Source: Halomonas zincidurans B6 (lineage in GTDB: Bacteria > Pseudomonadota > Gammaproteobacteria > Pseudomonadales > Halomonadaceae). From it: a stretch of 64,000 nucleotides of DNA. Below are positions 26,787 to 35,330 of this stretch, piece after piece; within the stretch, counting starts at the first letter, position 1; each line of letters begins with the position of its first letter. The stretch covers positions 2,480,001 to 2,544,000 of the forward strand of contig NZ_JNCK01000001.1 in assembly GCF_000731955.1 (NCBI RefSeq), read 5' to 3'. The notes under the pieces are model-generated. The model ran no database searches, was not told the origin of the DNA, and saw nothing but the letters and a program-made list of their open reading frames with translations. The translations under genes were made by a program, and so were the position numbers.

Positions 26787-28559
26787 TCAATAAGTGCGGA
26801 CTTTCGGCTCGAAGGTATCGAGCGTCTTCGGCTGGAAATTCACATCGCGCTTGCCCAGCTTCTTGTCGAGCGGGTGATAGATGGAATGCTTCAGCCAGTT
26901 GACGTCGTCCCGGTCCGGGTAGTCGTAACGGGAATGGGCGCCGCGGCTTTCCTTGCGCTCCAGCGCGGAAATGGCGGTGGCTTCGGCCACTTCCAGCAGG
27001 TTGTCGAGCTCCAGGGCTTCAACGCGCGCAGTATTGAAGGCGTTGGACTTGTCGCCCAGGTGCGCGGTGGCGATCCGTTCGCGCAGGTCGGCCAGTTTCT
27101 TGACCCCTTCCTGCATGTGGCCTTCCTGGCGGAACACGCCGAACGAGGTCTGCATGGTTTCCTGCAGCTCGGCGCGCAGTGCCGGTATCGCCTCGCCACC
27201 GCTGGACTCGTTCCAGCGATTCATGCGTGCCAGCGCGCTGTCGATGTCCGACTGCGCCGCATCCAGGTATTCGACGCCTTCGTTGAGCGCGCTCTCGATG
27301 AAAATGCCCGCCGCGCGGCCGAACACCACCAGGTCGAGCAGCGAGTTGCCGCCCAGGCGGTTGGCGCCGTGCACCGAGACGCAGGCCGCTTCGCCGCAGG
27401 CGAACAGACCGTTGACGATACGGTCGTTGCCGTCGGCGTCCTGCATCAGTGCCTGACCGTGCACGTTGGTGGGCAGGCCGCCCATCATGTAGTGGCAGGT
27501 CGGCACGACCGGAATCGGCTCCTTGGCCGGGTCCACCGCGGCGAAGGTCTTGGCCAGCTCGACGATGCCCGGCAGGCGCTTGTGCAGCACCTCCTCGCCG
27601 AGATGATCGAGCTTGAGCATCACGTGATCGCCGTTCTCGCCGCAGCCACGTCCTTCGAGAATTTCCATGACCATCGAACGGGCGACCACGTCGCGACCCG
27701 CCAGGTCCTTGGCGTTGGGCGCATAGCGCTCCATGAAGCGCTCGCCATCCTTGTTGATCAGGTAGCCGCCCTCGCCACGACAGCCTTCGGTCACCAGCAC
27801 GCCAGCGCCGTAGATGCCGGTCGGGTGGAACTGCCACATCTCGATATCCTGGACCGGAAAGCCCGCGCGCAGCGCCATGCCGATGCCATCGCCGGTGTTG
27901 ATCAGGGCGTTGGTGGTCGACGAGAAGATGCGCCCGGCCCCGCCGGTCGCCAGCACGGTGGCCTTGGCCTTGATGTGCACGACTTCGCCGGTCTCGATGC
28001 ACAGCGCGATGCAGCCAACCACGTCGCCGCTGGCGTTCTTGACCAGGTCCACCGCATACCACTCGTTGAGGAACACCGTGTCGTTCTTCAGGTTGTTCTG
28101 ATACAGCGTGTGCAGCAACGCATGCCCGGTACGGTCGGCCGCCGCGCACGTGCGCGCCGCCTGGCCGCCCTTGCCGAAGTCCTTGGACTGGCCGCCGAAC
28201 GGGCGCTGATAGATGCGTCCATTGTCGAAACGCGAGAACGGCAGACCCATGTGCTCGAGCTCGAAGACCGCCTTGGGGCCCTCGGAGCACATGTATTCGA
28301 TCGCCTCCTGGTCGCCGATATAGTCCGACCCCTTGACGGTGTCGTACATGTGCCAACGCCAATCGTCGTCGGGATCGGCGGAGGCGATGGCGCAGGTAAT
28401 GCCGCCCTGTGCGGAAACGGTGTGCGAGCGGGTCGGAAAGACCTTCGAGAGTACCGCGGTCTTCTTGCCGGACTTGGCCAGTTCGAGCGCGGCACGCAGG
28501 CCGGAGCCGCCGCCACCGATGATGATTGCGTCGAACGTCAGGCTACGCATGTTGGACAT
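26787..28559 (-). CDS. sdhA: Succinate dehydrogenase flavoprotein subunit
   Basis: 590 residues. Catalytic subunit that oxidises succinate to fumarate. FAD-binding IIIGGGGSGLRAAL, covalent-FAD histidine His46 (FPTRSHTVSAQGGI), substrate and capping-domain motifs (HPTGIYGAG, GANRLGGNSLLDL). Only three bases separate it from sdhD, 12 from sdhB. Confidence 0.97.
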   Translation of the reverse strand: MSNMRSLTFDAIIIGGGGSGLRAALELAKSGKKTAVLSKVFPTRSHTVSAQGGITCAIASADPDDDWRWHMYDTVKGSDYIGDQEAIEYMCSEGPKAVFELEHMGLPFSRFDNGRIYQRPFGGQSKDFGKGGQAARTCAAADRTGHALLHTLYQNNLKNDTVFLNEWYAVDLVKNASGDVVGCIALCIETGEVVHIKAKATVLATGGAGRIFSSTTNALINTGDGIGMALRAGFPVQDIEMWQFHPTGIYGAGVLVTEGCRGEGGYLINKDGERFMERYAPNAKDLAGRDVVARSMVMEILEGRGCGENGDHVMLKLDHLGEEVLHKRLPGIVELAKTFAAVDPAKEPIPVVPTCHYMMGGLPTNVHGQALMQDADGNDRIVNGLFACGEAACVSVHGANRLGGNSLLDLVVFGRAAGIFIESALNEGVEYLDAAQSDIDSALARMNRWNESSGGEAIPALRAELQETMQTSFGVFRQEGHMQEGVKKLADLRERIATAHLGDKSNAFNTARVEALELDNLLEVAEATAISALERKESRGAHSRYDYPDRDDVNWLKHSIYHPLDKKLGKRDVNFQPKTLDTFEPKVRTY

Positions 28560-28562
28560 GGA

Positions 28563-28916
28563 TCAGGCTCCCCAGAGAACTTGTACGCCCCACACCAGAA
28601 AGATGAAGATGGCGAGAATGATGGCGATTTGGACGACAAAGCGGATGCCGGTCGGCTTGATATAATCGGTGATCACGATCCACAGGCCGATCCAGGCATG
28701 AGCCGCCAGCGACACGAAAGCCAGCAGGGAAAAGATCCGCATCCAGGTCTGGGCGAACAAGCCGCTCCAGGTCGCATAGTCGAGCCCCGGGTGGAGCAGC
28801 AGGTAACCGACCATGAACAGCGTATACAGGGCGAGGACGATCGCCGACACGCGTTGAATGAGCCAGTCGGACAGGCCACTGCGACCGAAATTGGTGATGT
28901 TGGTTACCATACCCAC
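28563..28916 (-). CDS. sdhD: Succinate dehydrogenase membrane anchor, SdhD
   Basis: 117 residues with three hydrophobic helices. It anchors complex II and helps bind ubiquinone and haem; the conserved pattern WLIQRVSAIVLALYTLF and the DYATWSGLF segment are visible, with His in LAAHAWIGLW. It overlaps the end of sdhC by 13 bases. Confidence 0.94.
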   Translation of the reverse strand: MGMVTNITNFGRSGLSDWLIQRVSAIVLALYTLFMVGYLLLHPGLDYATWSGLFAQTWMRIFSLLAFVSLAAHAWIGLWIVITDYIKPTGIRFVVQIAIILAIFIFLVWGVQVLWGA

Positions 28917-29281
28917 ACTCCTGCCAGTATCACGAGCACCGCGCTTGCCACGATGGTGATCTGTGCCTTCCGATAGGCTTTCTCCAGCTCGATGCCGTAG
29001 CCCATGTCCATGAACAGGTGATTGACGCCGGCAACGAAGTGAACGGCAAGCGCCGACAACAATCCCCAGGCCACCAGCTTGGCCAGGAAGTTTTGCTCGA
29101 GGGCGTTACGAACGGCTTCGAATCCTTCGGGGGACGACAGCGAGGCATCGAGCGCCCAGAAGCCGAAGATCAGGCCAATGAACAGAATGACGCCGGTAAT
29201 GCGATGAGTAATCGAGGTTAATGCAGGAAGTGGAAAGGATATGGTCGAAAGGTCTAGGTTTACGGGTCTTTTGCTATTCAC
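28904..29281 (-). CDS. sdhC: Succinate dehydrogenase cytochrome b556 subunit, SdhC
   Basis: 125 residues, three membrane helices. The N-terminal RPVNLDLSTISFPLPALTSI and the SITHRITGV quinone-site region are diagnostic, and the haem-ligand histidine lies in HFVAGVNHLFMD. First gene of the nine-gene sdhCDAB-sucAB-lpd-sucCD unit, with a consensus-like promoter about 130 bp upstream. Confidence 0.95.
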   Translation of the reverse strand: MNSKRPVNLDLSTISFPLPALTSITHRITGVILFIGLIFGFWALDASLSSPEGFEAVRNALEQNFLAKLVAWGLLSALAVHFVAGVNHLFMDMGYGIELEKAYRKAQITIVASAVLVILAGVWVW

Positions 29282-29413
29282 GGCTCTCTACACACTCTCT
29301 TGGCCCGCTCATGCTCCGGTCAGGCTCGGTGGAACGGGCGGTGGTTTGAGGATCAGGCAATGGCGGCCGGCAAAACCACGCTTGTCGCCTGCTCCCGCCA
29401 ATCGCGGGTTAAG

Positions 29414-29442
29414 ATTATAGGGACTGGCCACAGGCATGACAA
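29414..29442 (-). promoter_or_regulatory. Sigma70 promoter of the sdh-suc operon
   Basis: On the minus strand: -35 TTGTCA (29437-29442), 17-base spacer, perfect -10 TATAAT (29414-29419). Transcription would start near 29407 and give a 5' leader of about 125 nt before sdhC. Confidence 0.8.
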
Positions 29443-29582
29443 ATCGTTACCGCTGGATTGCGACCTTGGTGTTACCCTTGGTAACAGGTGATCTTGGTCA
29501 CGAACGCCGTCCCGGCAGCCGTCATGCGGCTTTTGGCGCTCGTGAAGACTTTCGGGCCCGTCGCGCGGGCACTATCGGCGAA

Positions 29583-29610
29583 TTGACATCGGCTTGGACA
29601 TTTCTATAGT
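29583..29610 (+). promoter_or_regulatory. Sigma70 promoter of gltA
   Basis: Perfect -35 TTGACA (29583-29588), 16-base spacer, -10 TATAGT (29605-29610), with a 5' leader of about 73 nt before the gltA ATG. The sdh and gltA promoters lie back to back about 140 bp apart. The rest of the 408-bp intergenic region shows no gene. Confidence 0.8.
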
Positions 29611-29689
29611 GGGCAAACCTTTTTTGCCCGCCCGCCAAGCAGGACAATGAGTTACGTTACTTACCGAGAATACTGAAGAGGAGGCCGTC

Positions 29690-30973
29690 ATGGCTGACAG
29701 GAAAGCGCAGTTGACAGTGGACGGGCTGGACAAGCCCCTTGAATTCCCGGTCTATTCAGGCACTGCCGGACCCGATGTCGTCGACGTTCGCAGTCTCATC
29801 GACGAAGGCCTCTTTACCTATGATCCCGGTTTCGTGGCGACCGCCGCTACCGAATCCGCCATCACCTATATCGACGGTGCCGAGGGCGTGCTGCTGCATC
29901 GTGGCTACCCGATCGGCGAACTGGCCCAGCACTCGAATCACGTCGAGATGTGCTATCTGCTGCTGTTCGGCGAACTGCCCACGGATCAGGAGTACGAGGA
30001 CTTCTCGAAGACCATCCGCAACCACACCATGGTTCACGAGCAGTTGGCCAACTTCTACAAGGGCTTCCGCCGCGACGCCCATCCGATGGCCATTCTGTGC
30101 GGCGTGGTCGGCGGTCTAGCGGCCTTCTATCACGACAATCTGGACATCACCAAGGAAGAAGAACGCCGCGTCAGCGCCATTCGGCTGATCGCCAAGATGC
30201 CGACGCTGGCAGCGATGTGCCACAAGTACAACATCGGCCAACCGTTCAATTATCCGCGCAACGATCTCGACTACGCCGAAAACTTCCTCTACATGATGTT
30301 CGGCAATCCATGCGAGCCCTACGAAACCAACCCGGTATTCGCCAAGGCCATGGATCGCATCTTCATGCTGCATGCCGACCATGAACAGAACGCCTCGACG
30401 TCGACGGTGCGTCTGGCCGGCTCGACCGGTGCCAACCCGTTCGCCTGCATCAGCGCCGGCATCGCCGCGCTGTGGGGCCCGGCACACGGTGGCGCCAACG
30501 AAGCGGTGCTCAACATGCTCGACGAGATCGGCGACGAATCCGAGGAAAACATCCAGCGCTTCATCGATCGCGCCAAGGACAAGGACGACCCGTTCAAGCT
30601 GATGGGCTTCGGCCACCGCGTCTATCGCAACTTCGACCCCCGCGCCAAGGTCATGAAGGAGAGCTGCGACGAGGTCTTGCGCGAACTGGGCCAAGACGAT
30701 GCCCAACTCAGGATCGCCAAGCGCCTCGAGCAGATCGCCCTGGAGGACGAGTACTTCATCGAGCGCAAGCTCTATCCCAATGTCGACTTCTATTCCGGAA
30801 TCATTCTCAAGGCAATGGGCATTCCCACCAACATGTTCACGGTGATCTTTGCCGTCTCGCGGACCATCGGCTGGATCTCGCACTGGAACGAGATGATCAC
30901 CAACGGCTACCGCATCGGTCGCCCGCGCCAGCTCTACACCGGCTACACGCAACGCGACTACCCCGCCAAGTGA
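29690..30973 (+). CDS. gltA: Citrate synthase (type II)
   Basis: 427 residues. Condenses acetyl-CoA and oxaloacetate. Active-site blocks are intact: LHADHEQNASTS (His), GPAHGGANEAVL (His) and the MGFGHRVYRNFDPRAK block (Arg/Asp region). The length and the N-terminal beta-strand domain fit the hexameric, NADH-inhibited class of Gram-negative bacteria. Strong GAGGAGG ribosome site. Divergent from the sdh-suc operon and followed by a terminator, so it is a single-gene unit. Confidence 0.97.
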   Translation: MADRKAQLTVDGLDKPLEFPVYSGTAGPDVVDVRSLIDEGLFTYDPGFVATAATESAITYIDGAEGVLLHRGYPIGELAQHSNHVEMCYLLLFGELPTDQEYEDFSKTIRNHTMVHEQLANFYKGFRRDAHPMAILCGVVGGLAAFYHDNLDITKEEERRVSAIRLIAKMPTLAAMCHKYNIGQPFNYPRNDLDYAENFLYMMFGNPCEPYETNPVFAKAMDRIFMLHADHEQNASTSTVRLAGSTGANPFACISAGIAALWGPAHGGANEAVLNMLDEIGDESEENIQRFIDRAKDKDDPFKLMGFGHRVYRNFDPRAKVMKESCDEVLRELGQDDAQLRIAKRLEQIALEDEYFIERKLYPNVDFYSGIILKAMGIPTNMFTVIFAVSRTIGWISHWNEMITNGYRIGRPRQLYTGYTQRDYPAK

Positions 30974-30976
30974 TCG

Positions 30977-31000
30977 AAGGCCGCCGCAAGGCGGCCTTTT
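30977..31000 (+). terminator. Rho-independent terminator of gltA
   Basis: Perfect 9-bp stem (AAGGCCGCC, GCAA tetraloop, GGCGGCCTT) running into TTTT, four bases after the gltA stop. Confidence 0.93.
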
Positions 31001-31102
31001 GCGTTCGGCATCAACAATTCATCGAGCGGCTCGCTCTGGCCTAGGCTAGAAACTGTCGCCCCATGACCATCGAGACCGCTCACCTGCCTGAGGAGCTTGA
31101 TC

Positions 31103-31987
31103 ATGAGCCAGCAGATTCGTACCGCCGCCTTCATCGGCCTGGGCGTCATGGGCTATCCCATGGCCGGCCACCTGGCCCGCGCCGGCATAGAAGTGCGCGT
31201 CTACAACCGTACCGCCGCCATGGCCGAGGCCTGGGTCGCCGAGTATGGTGGCAGTCATCACCCCACCCCCGGCGAGGCCACCCAGGGCGCCGATCTGGTG
31301 CTGGTCTGCGTCGGCAACGATGACGACGTGCGCGAGGTCGTCACCGGCCCCGAGGGGGTCATGAGCGGCATAAGCGAGACAGCGGTGTTGATCGATCACA
31401 CCACCGCTTCTGCCGATCTGGCCCGGGAACTCGCCCTGGCCTGCCGCGCGCACGGCTGCGAGTTTATCGATGCACCGGTGTCGGGCGGCCAGCAGGGCGC
31501 CACGAACGGCACGCTGACGATCATGTGCGGGGGCGAGGAAGCCGCGTTTCAACGCATGCAACCCGTTCTCGCCCACTACGGACGCGCCGTGACGTTGATG
31601 GGCGAAACCGGTGCGGGGCAGATGACCAAGATGGTCAATCAGATATGCATTGCCGGGGTGGTGCAGGGGCTCGCCGAAGGCTTGCACTTCGCCGAACGCG
31701 CCGGCCTCGATCGTGAGCGCGTCGTCGAAGTGATCTCTCAAGGCGCAGCCGGCTCCTGGCAGATGGCCAACCGTCACCGCACGATGATCGCCGGCGAGTA
31801 CGAACACGGCTTCGCGGTCAACTGGATGCGCAAGGACCTGGACATCTGCCTGAAGGAGGCTCGCAAGCTCAGCGCCCGTCTTCCGGTCACCGCGCTGGTC
31901 GATCAGTTCTATGGCGATGTACAGGCGATGGGCGGAGGGCGCTGGGACACCTCGTCGTTGCTCAAGCGTCTGGAGCAGGACGACTAA
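31103..31987 (+). CDS. NAD(P)-dependent beta-hydroxyacid dehydrogenase (3-hydroxyisobutyrate dehydrogenase / tartronate semialdehyde reductase family)
   Basis: 294 residues. N-terminal Rossmann fold (FIGLGVMGYPMAGHLARAG), the substrate motif DAPVSGGQQGA and the catalytic lysine region (GAGQMTKMVNQI), as in GarR/MmsB-type enzymes. The family reduces or oxidises 3-hydroxyisobutyrate, tartronate semialdehyde, succinic semialdehyde and similar acids; nothing nearby fixes the substrate. Start at the ATG 31103 with AGGAG seven bases before; an upstream TTG is not needed. It stands alone. Confidence 0.88.
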   Translation: MSQQIRTAAFIGLGVMGYPMAGHLARAGIEVRVYNRTAAMAEAWVAEYGGSHHPTPGEATQGADLVLVCVGNDDDVREVVTGPEGVMSGISETAVLIDHTTASADLARELALACRAHGCEFIDAPVSGGQQGATNGTLTIMCGGEEAAFQRMQPVLAHYGRAVTLMGETGAGQMTKMVNQICIAGVVQGLAEGLHFAERAGLDRERVVEVISQGAAGSWQMANRHRTMIAGEYEHGFAVNWMRKDLDICLKEARKLSARLPVTALVDQFYGDVQAMGGGRWDTSSLLKRLEQDD

Positions 31988-32024
31988 CCCCACTCCGAGA
32001 TCCCTTATTCCTGGTGAGCCTGAA

Positions 32025-32063
32025 CTCCTGGCGAGCAACAAGCCCTTCCGAGCTCGCCAGGAG
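32025..32063. other. 11-bp inverted repeat after the hydroxyacid dehydrogenase gene
   Basis: CTCCTGGCGAG (32025-32035) is complementary to 32053-32063 across a 17-base loop, 38 bp after the stop codon. There is no T-run, so at best a factor-dependent end or an mRNA 3' stabiliser. Confidence 0.5.
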
Positions 32064-32091
32064 CGCTCATCTACAGCCCCCATTTCGCAAC

Positions 32092-32286
32092 TTATGCACC
32101 CTTTGCGCTTTTCCACACTTTCTGTGGATAAGCTTGTTCATAAGCTCTAGAAAAGATCGCGCAATTGCCACGACAGGCGGCTTGCCTACAAATCGGCTAT
32201 TTTTTAACCATCGATAACTTGTTGTTTAACAAGAATTTTTATAATGATTGGCGCAACCATGGGGCTGAGCGACAAGCTGTGCACAA
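32092..32286. promoter_or_regulatory. Origin-like intergenic segment: DnaA-box matches and A+T-rich tract
   Basis: Within the gene-free 31988-32444 stretch. A perfect DnaA box in reverse orientation (TGTGGATAA, 32123-32131) is flanked by looser matches: TTATGCACC (32092-32100), TGTTCATAA (32135-32143) and TGTGCACAA (32278-32286). Between them lies an A+T-rich tract (about 32191-32250) with a 6-bp-arm palindrome CTTGTT-GTTT-AACAAG (32218-32233). This resembles a DnaA-binding or DNA-unwinding region, but there is no dnaA or gidA nearby. It could equally be a DnaA-regulated or DnaA-titrating site. Confidence 0.45.
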
Positions 32287-32444
32287 GGTAACAGGGAGCA
32301 ACAGGCGGTGGGGAAAACTCGGCGGGCTTGTCAAGCCCTGACGCGTTGAAAGTCAGTCTTCATGAGGAACGCGCTCATATTGACATGCCCAGCGACTAGC
32401 TCTTTTTGATGGGCTACCAAACGGCGGGGACAGCAAGAAAGAAG

Positions 32445-32520
32445 TGGCGTCCCATAGGGGGTTCGAACCCCTGTTACCGCCGTGAAAGGGCGGTGTCCTG
32501 GACCACTAGACGAATGGGAC
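32445..32520 (-). tRNA. tRNA-Glu (TTC anticodon)
   Basis: Full cloverleaf on the minus strand: acceptor GTCCCAT..., anticodon stem CCGCC/GGCGG with loop CTTTCAC (anticodon TTC), T-arm GGGGTTCGAACCCC and encoded CCA at the 3' end (32447-32445). It lies downstream of tRNA-Ala in the same transcript and 3' of gltX, whose enzyme charges it. Confidence 0.97.
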
Positions 32521-32548
32521 GCAAATAAGGACGTTTCGCGTAGCGAAA

Positions 32549-32624
32549 TGGTGGAGCCTAGCGGGATCGAACCGCTGACCTCGACACTGCCAGTGTCGCG
32601 CTCTCCCAGCTGAGCTAAGGCCCC
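32549..32624 (-). tRNA. tRNA-Ala (GGC anticodon)
   Basis: Cloverleaf on the minus strand: acceptor GGGGCCT paired with AGGCTCC, anticodon stem CGACA/TGTCG with loop CTGGCAG (anticodon GGC), T-arm AGCGGTTCGATCCCGCT and encoded CCA (32551-32549). First tRNA of a two-gene unit, 28 bp before tRNA-Glu. Confidence 0.97.
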
Positions 32625-32658
32625 CGAACCAACTGCTTAGTTCGCGAGAACGGGGCGT

Positions 32659-32687
32659 ATGATACTGATATGCGCCGGGTTCGTCAA
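32659..32687 (-). promoter_or_regulatory. Promoter of the tRNA-Ala/tRNA-Glu unit
   Basis: On the minus strand: -35 TTGACG (32682-32687), 17-base spacer, -10 TATCAT (32659-32664), followed by a G+C-rich discriminator (ACGCCCCG) typical of stringently controlled stable-RNA promoters. About 28 nt of leader precede tRNA-Ala. Confidence 0.8.
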
Positions 32688-32704
32688 CCCCTCGTGCTTC
32701 GCAC

Positions 32705-32836
32705 GAAGCTTTCAGCTGTAAGCCTGAAGCTGGAAGAGAAAGACCGCCCATATCGCTACTCCAGCACGCCTCGGCAATCCCGGTGCCGCGGGTCCTGCCG
32801 ATGTCTTCTTAAAGCTTACAGCTTATGGTTTACAGC
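32705..32836. repeat. Degenerate GCTTACAGCTT-type intergenic repeat, two copies in opposite orientation
   Basis: A copy near 32707-32733 (AGCTTTCAGCTGTAAGCC...) and another at about 32812-32836 (AAGCTTACAGCTTATGG...) share the GCTTACAGCT core in inverted orientation. They flank the 3' end of gltX and the tRNA promoter. Such short iterated AAGCTTACAGC elements occur in many proteobacterial intergenic regions; the family is not identified here. Confidence 0.4.
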
Positions 32837-34311
32837 GCCCGATACTCCTTCTCGAGTTTCTTGGCCTGCTTCTTGGAAACACCGCCCAACATTTCGATGG
32901 CATGACGCAACCGCGCGCGGGTCACGTCGGATCCCAATATTGCCATGGCGTCCATGACCGAGGTCGACGTCGCAGAGCCGGTCACGGCGATGAATACCGG
33001 CGCCAGAAACACCTTCATCTTGAGGTCGAAATACTCGCACAGACGCTTGACCTCGGCGAGCAGGCTTTCCTTGTTCCAGCGAGTAACGCCTTCGAGACGC
33101 CAGACCAGCAATTGCAGCAGACGCAGGAGATCGTCCCGTTCGAGCTTGATCTCGTCAAAGCTGGTTTCATCGATCGCCGGCAGCCCGGCAAAAAAATGGC
33201 CCGCCAGCGGCATGACATCCGCTAGCGTCTCGATACGCGGACGCACCTGCGGCAGTATCTGCCCGATGTATTCGTCGTTGAAGGCCCATTCTCGCAGCGC
33301 CTGGAGCAGCGCGGTATCGTCCAGGTCCTCGCGGATGTAGACGCCGTTCAGCCAGGTCAGCTTGTGTAGATCGAACACCGGCCCACCCAGCGATACGCGC
33401 TGGATGTCGAAGTGCGCCATCATCTCGTCCAACGTGAACTTTTCGCGGTCGTCGGGCATCGACCAACCCATCCGTCCCAGATAGTTGGTCACCGCTTGAG
33501 CGAGAAACCCCATCCGGCGGTAATAATTGATCGAGGTGGGGTTCTTGCGCTTGGAAAGCTTCGACTTGTCCGGGTTGCGCAGCAGCGGCATGTGACAGAG
33601 CTGGGGCATGTCCCAACCGAAGTAGTCATAGAGCAGCTGATGCTTGGGCGCCGAGTTGATCCACTCCTCGCCGCGCAGCACATGGGTGATTCCCATCAGA
33701 TGGTCATCGACGACATTGGCCAGATGATAGGTCGGCATGCCGTCGGACTTGAGCAGGATCTGGGCGTCGACCTGCGTCCAATCGACCTCGATGCGCCCGC
33801 GCAGCATGTCCTCGACGACGCAGGTACCGGATTCGGGCACCTGCATGCGCACTACATGGGGCCAGCCTTCGGCCTCGCGGCGCTTGAGCTGCTCGTCTGG
33901 CAAAGCCAGGTCGGCGGGTTTGAGCGCCTGTTGCAGCCCTTGCGCCTTGCGCGTCGCGCGCAGTTCGTCGAGTTCTTCGCTGGTCCGGTAACACTTGAAG
34001 GCGTGACCGCTATCGAGCAGCTGGCGGGCCATCTCGGCATAGATGTCGCCCCGCTCGCTCTGACGGTAAGGTCCATGCGGGCCGCCGACATCCGGCCCCT
34101 CGTCCCACTCAAGGCCCAGCCAGCGCAATGAATCGAGGATCATTCGTTCCGATTCGGGAGTCGAGCGCTGGCGGTCGGTATCCTCGATGCGCAATATGAA
34201 CTGGCCCCCGTGTTGGCGGGCGAAGCATAAGTTGAACAGCGCAATATAGGCGGTACCCACGTGCGGGTCGCCGGTGGGAGACGGGGCAATGCGTGTGCGT
34301 ACGGTGGTCAT
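32830..34311 (-). CDS. gltX: Glutamyl-tRNA synthetase
   Basis: 493 residues, class I aminoacyl-tRNA synthetase. HIGH-type signature SPTGDPHVGTAY at the N-terminus, KMSKS-type loop KLSKRKN in the middle and an all-helical anticodon-binding C-terminus. It charges tRNA-Glu; a tRNA-Glu gene lies just downstream on the same strand but has its own promoter. Single gene, normal length. Confidence 0.96.
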   Translation of the reverse strand: MTTVRTRIAPSPTGDPHVGTAYIALFNLCFARQHGGQFILRIEDTDRQRSTPESERMILDSLRWLGLEWDEGPDVGGPHGPYRQSERGDIYAEMARQLLDSGHAFKCYRTSEELDELRATRKAQGLQQALKPADLALPDEQLKRREAEGWPHVVRMQVPESGTCVVEDMLRGRIEVDWTQVDAQILLKSDGMPTYHLANVVDDHLMGITHVLRGEEWINSAPKHQLLYDYFGWDMPQLCHMPLLRNPDKSKLSKRKNPTSINYYRRMGFLAQAVTNYLGRMGWSMPDDREKFTLDEMMAHFDIQRVSLGGPVFDLHKLTWLNGVYIREDLDDTALLQALREWAFNDEYIGQILPQVRPRIETLADVMPLAGHFFAGLPAIDETSFDEIKLERDDLLRLLQLLVWRLEGVTRWNKESLLAEVKRLCEYFDLKMKVFLAPVFIAVTGSATSTSVMDAMAILGSDVTRARLRHAIEMLGGVSKKQAKKLEKEYRAL

Positions 34312-34433
34312 CGGGTCCGTTCCGGTGGCTCGGGTTGATGGCGGGCATTATACGCACCTGACCTGCCTCCATCAGCCACGGATGGAGCGAGCATCGCTAC
34401 CTGCACGGCGCACCGCGCGCATGCATTTCGGAA

Positions 34434-35330
34434 CTAAAGCGCCAGGTGCTCGCGAAACCAGTCGGTGATGAAGTCGAGATAGGTGCGGGTCTTGTCGGGC
34501 AGGTACTTGCGAGATCGAAACAGCACCAGCATGCTGCCATGCTCGTTCCAGTAGGGCTGCAGCAACGGCACCAGTTCGCCGTCGGCGACCGCCGCGCGTG
34601 CCGCGAAGGTGGGCAGGTAAGCGAGTCCGAACCCCGCCTTGGCTGCCTCCACGACCCCCAGCAGATTGTTGATGACAAGCCGCGAATTGGGCTCTATATC
34701 GAGCGGTTGGCCATTGAGCGAAAAACGCCAGTGGGCGCCAAGATCGTAGTTGCCGTAGAAGATGCTGTCGTGCTGTACGAGGTCGCGCGGATGCATCGGC
34801 CGCTCGGCCCGCGCCAGATATTCCGGCGCCGCATAAAGCCCGTAGACCACCTTGCACAGTGGCCGTGAAACCAGACTCGATGGCGGCATCGGACCCATGC
34901 GAATGGCCAGGTCGACGGAGTCGTCGATCGGCTCGAAGCGCTGGTCCTCGAGCAGTATCTCGACCGCCACGTCGGGATAGCGGCGCATGAAGGCGGTCGT
35001 CGGTGGCGCCAGGTACATGAAGCCGAAGCTGACCTGGGCGCTGATCTTGAGTTGGCCGCGCGGACGCGACGTCACCGATTGGACCTGGGCTTCGGCCGCG
35101 GCCAGTTCTTCGCGAATGCGCAGGCCATGCTCGAAATAGATCTGGCCGGCCTCGGTCAGATGCAGCGAACGCGTCGAACGGTTCAGCAGACTCACGCCCA
35201 GCTCTTCTTCCAGTGCCGCGATCCGCTTGGAAGCCAGCGATTTGGAAATACCCAGACGGCGTGCCGCCGCCGTGAAGCTCCGGGCCTGCACGACTTCGAC
35301 GAAAACTTTCAATGCATCGAGGGTGGCCAA
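34434..35330 (-). CDS. LysR-family transcriptional regulator
   Basis: 298 residues. N-terminal helix-turn-helix (FTAAARRLGISKSLASKRIA, about 17-36) and a C-terminal LysR substrate-binding domain (about 88-295). It belongs to the CrgA/AaeR-like part of the family, often acting on divergent or neighbouring oxidoreductase genes, but no such neighbour is present: gltX lies downstream and a gene-free region upstream. Target and ligand unknown. Confidence 0.88.
   Translation of the reverse strand: MATLDALKVFVEVVQARSFTAAARRLGISKSLASKRIAALEEELGVSLLNRSTRSLHLTEAGQIYFEHGLRIREELAAAEAQVQSVTSRPRGQLKISAQVSFGFMYLAPPTTAFMRRYPDVAVEILLEDQRFEPIDDSVDLAIRMGPMPPSSLVSRPLCKVVYGLYAAPEYLARAERPMHPRDLVQHDSIFYGNYDLGAHWRFSLNGQPLDIEPNSRLVINNLLGVVEAAKAGFGLAYLPTFAARAAVADGELVPLLQPYWNEHGSMLVLFRSRKYLPDKTRTYLDFITDWFREHLAL

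Noticed and set aside
32092..32286. Chromosomal oriC
   Set aside because: dnaA, dnaN and gidA are not in the window and only one box is perfect; reported only as origin-like.
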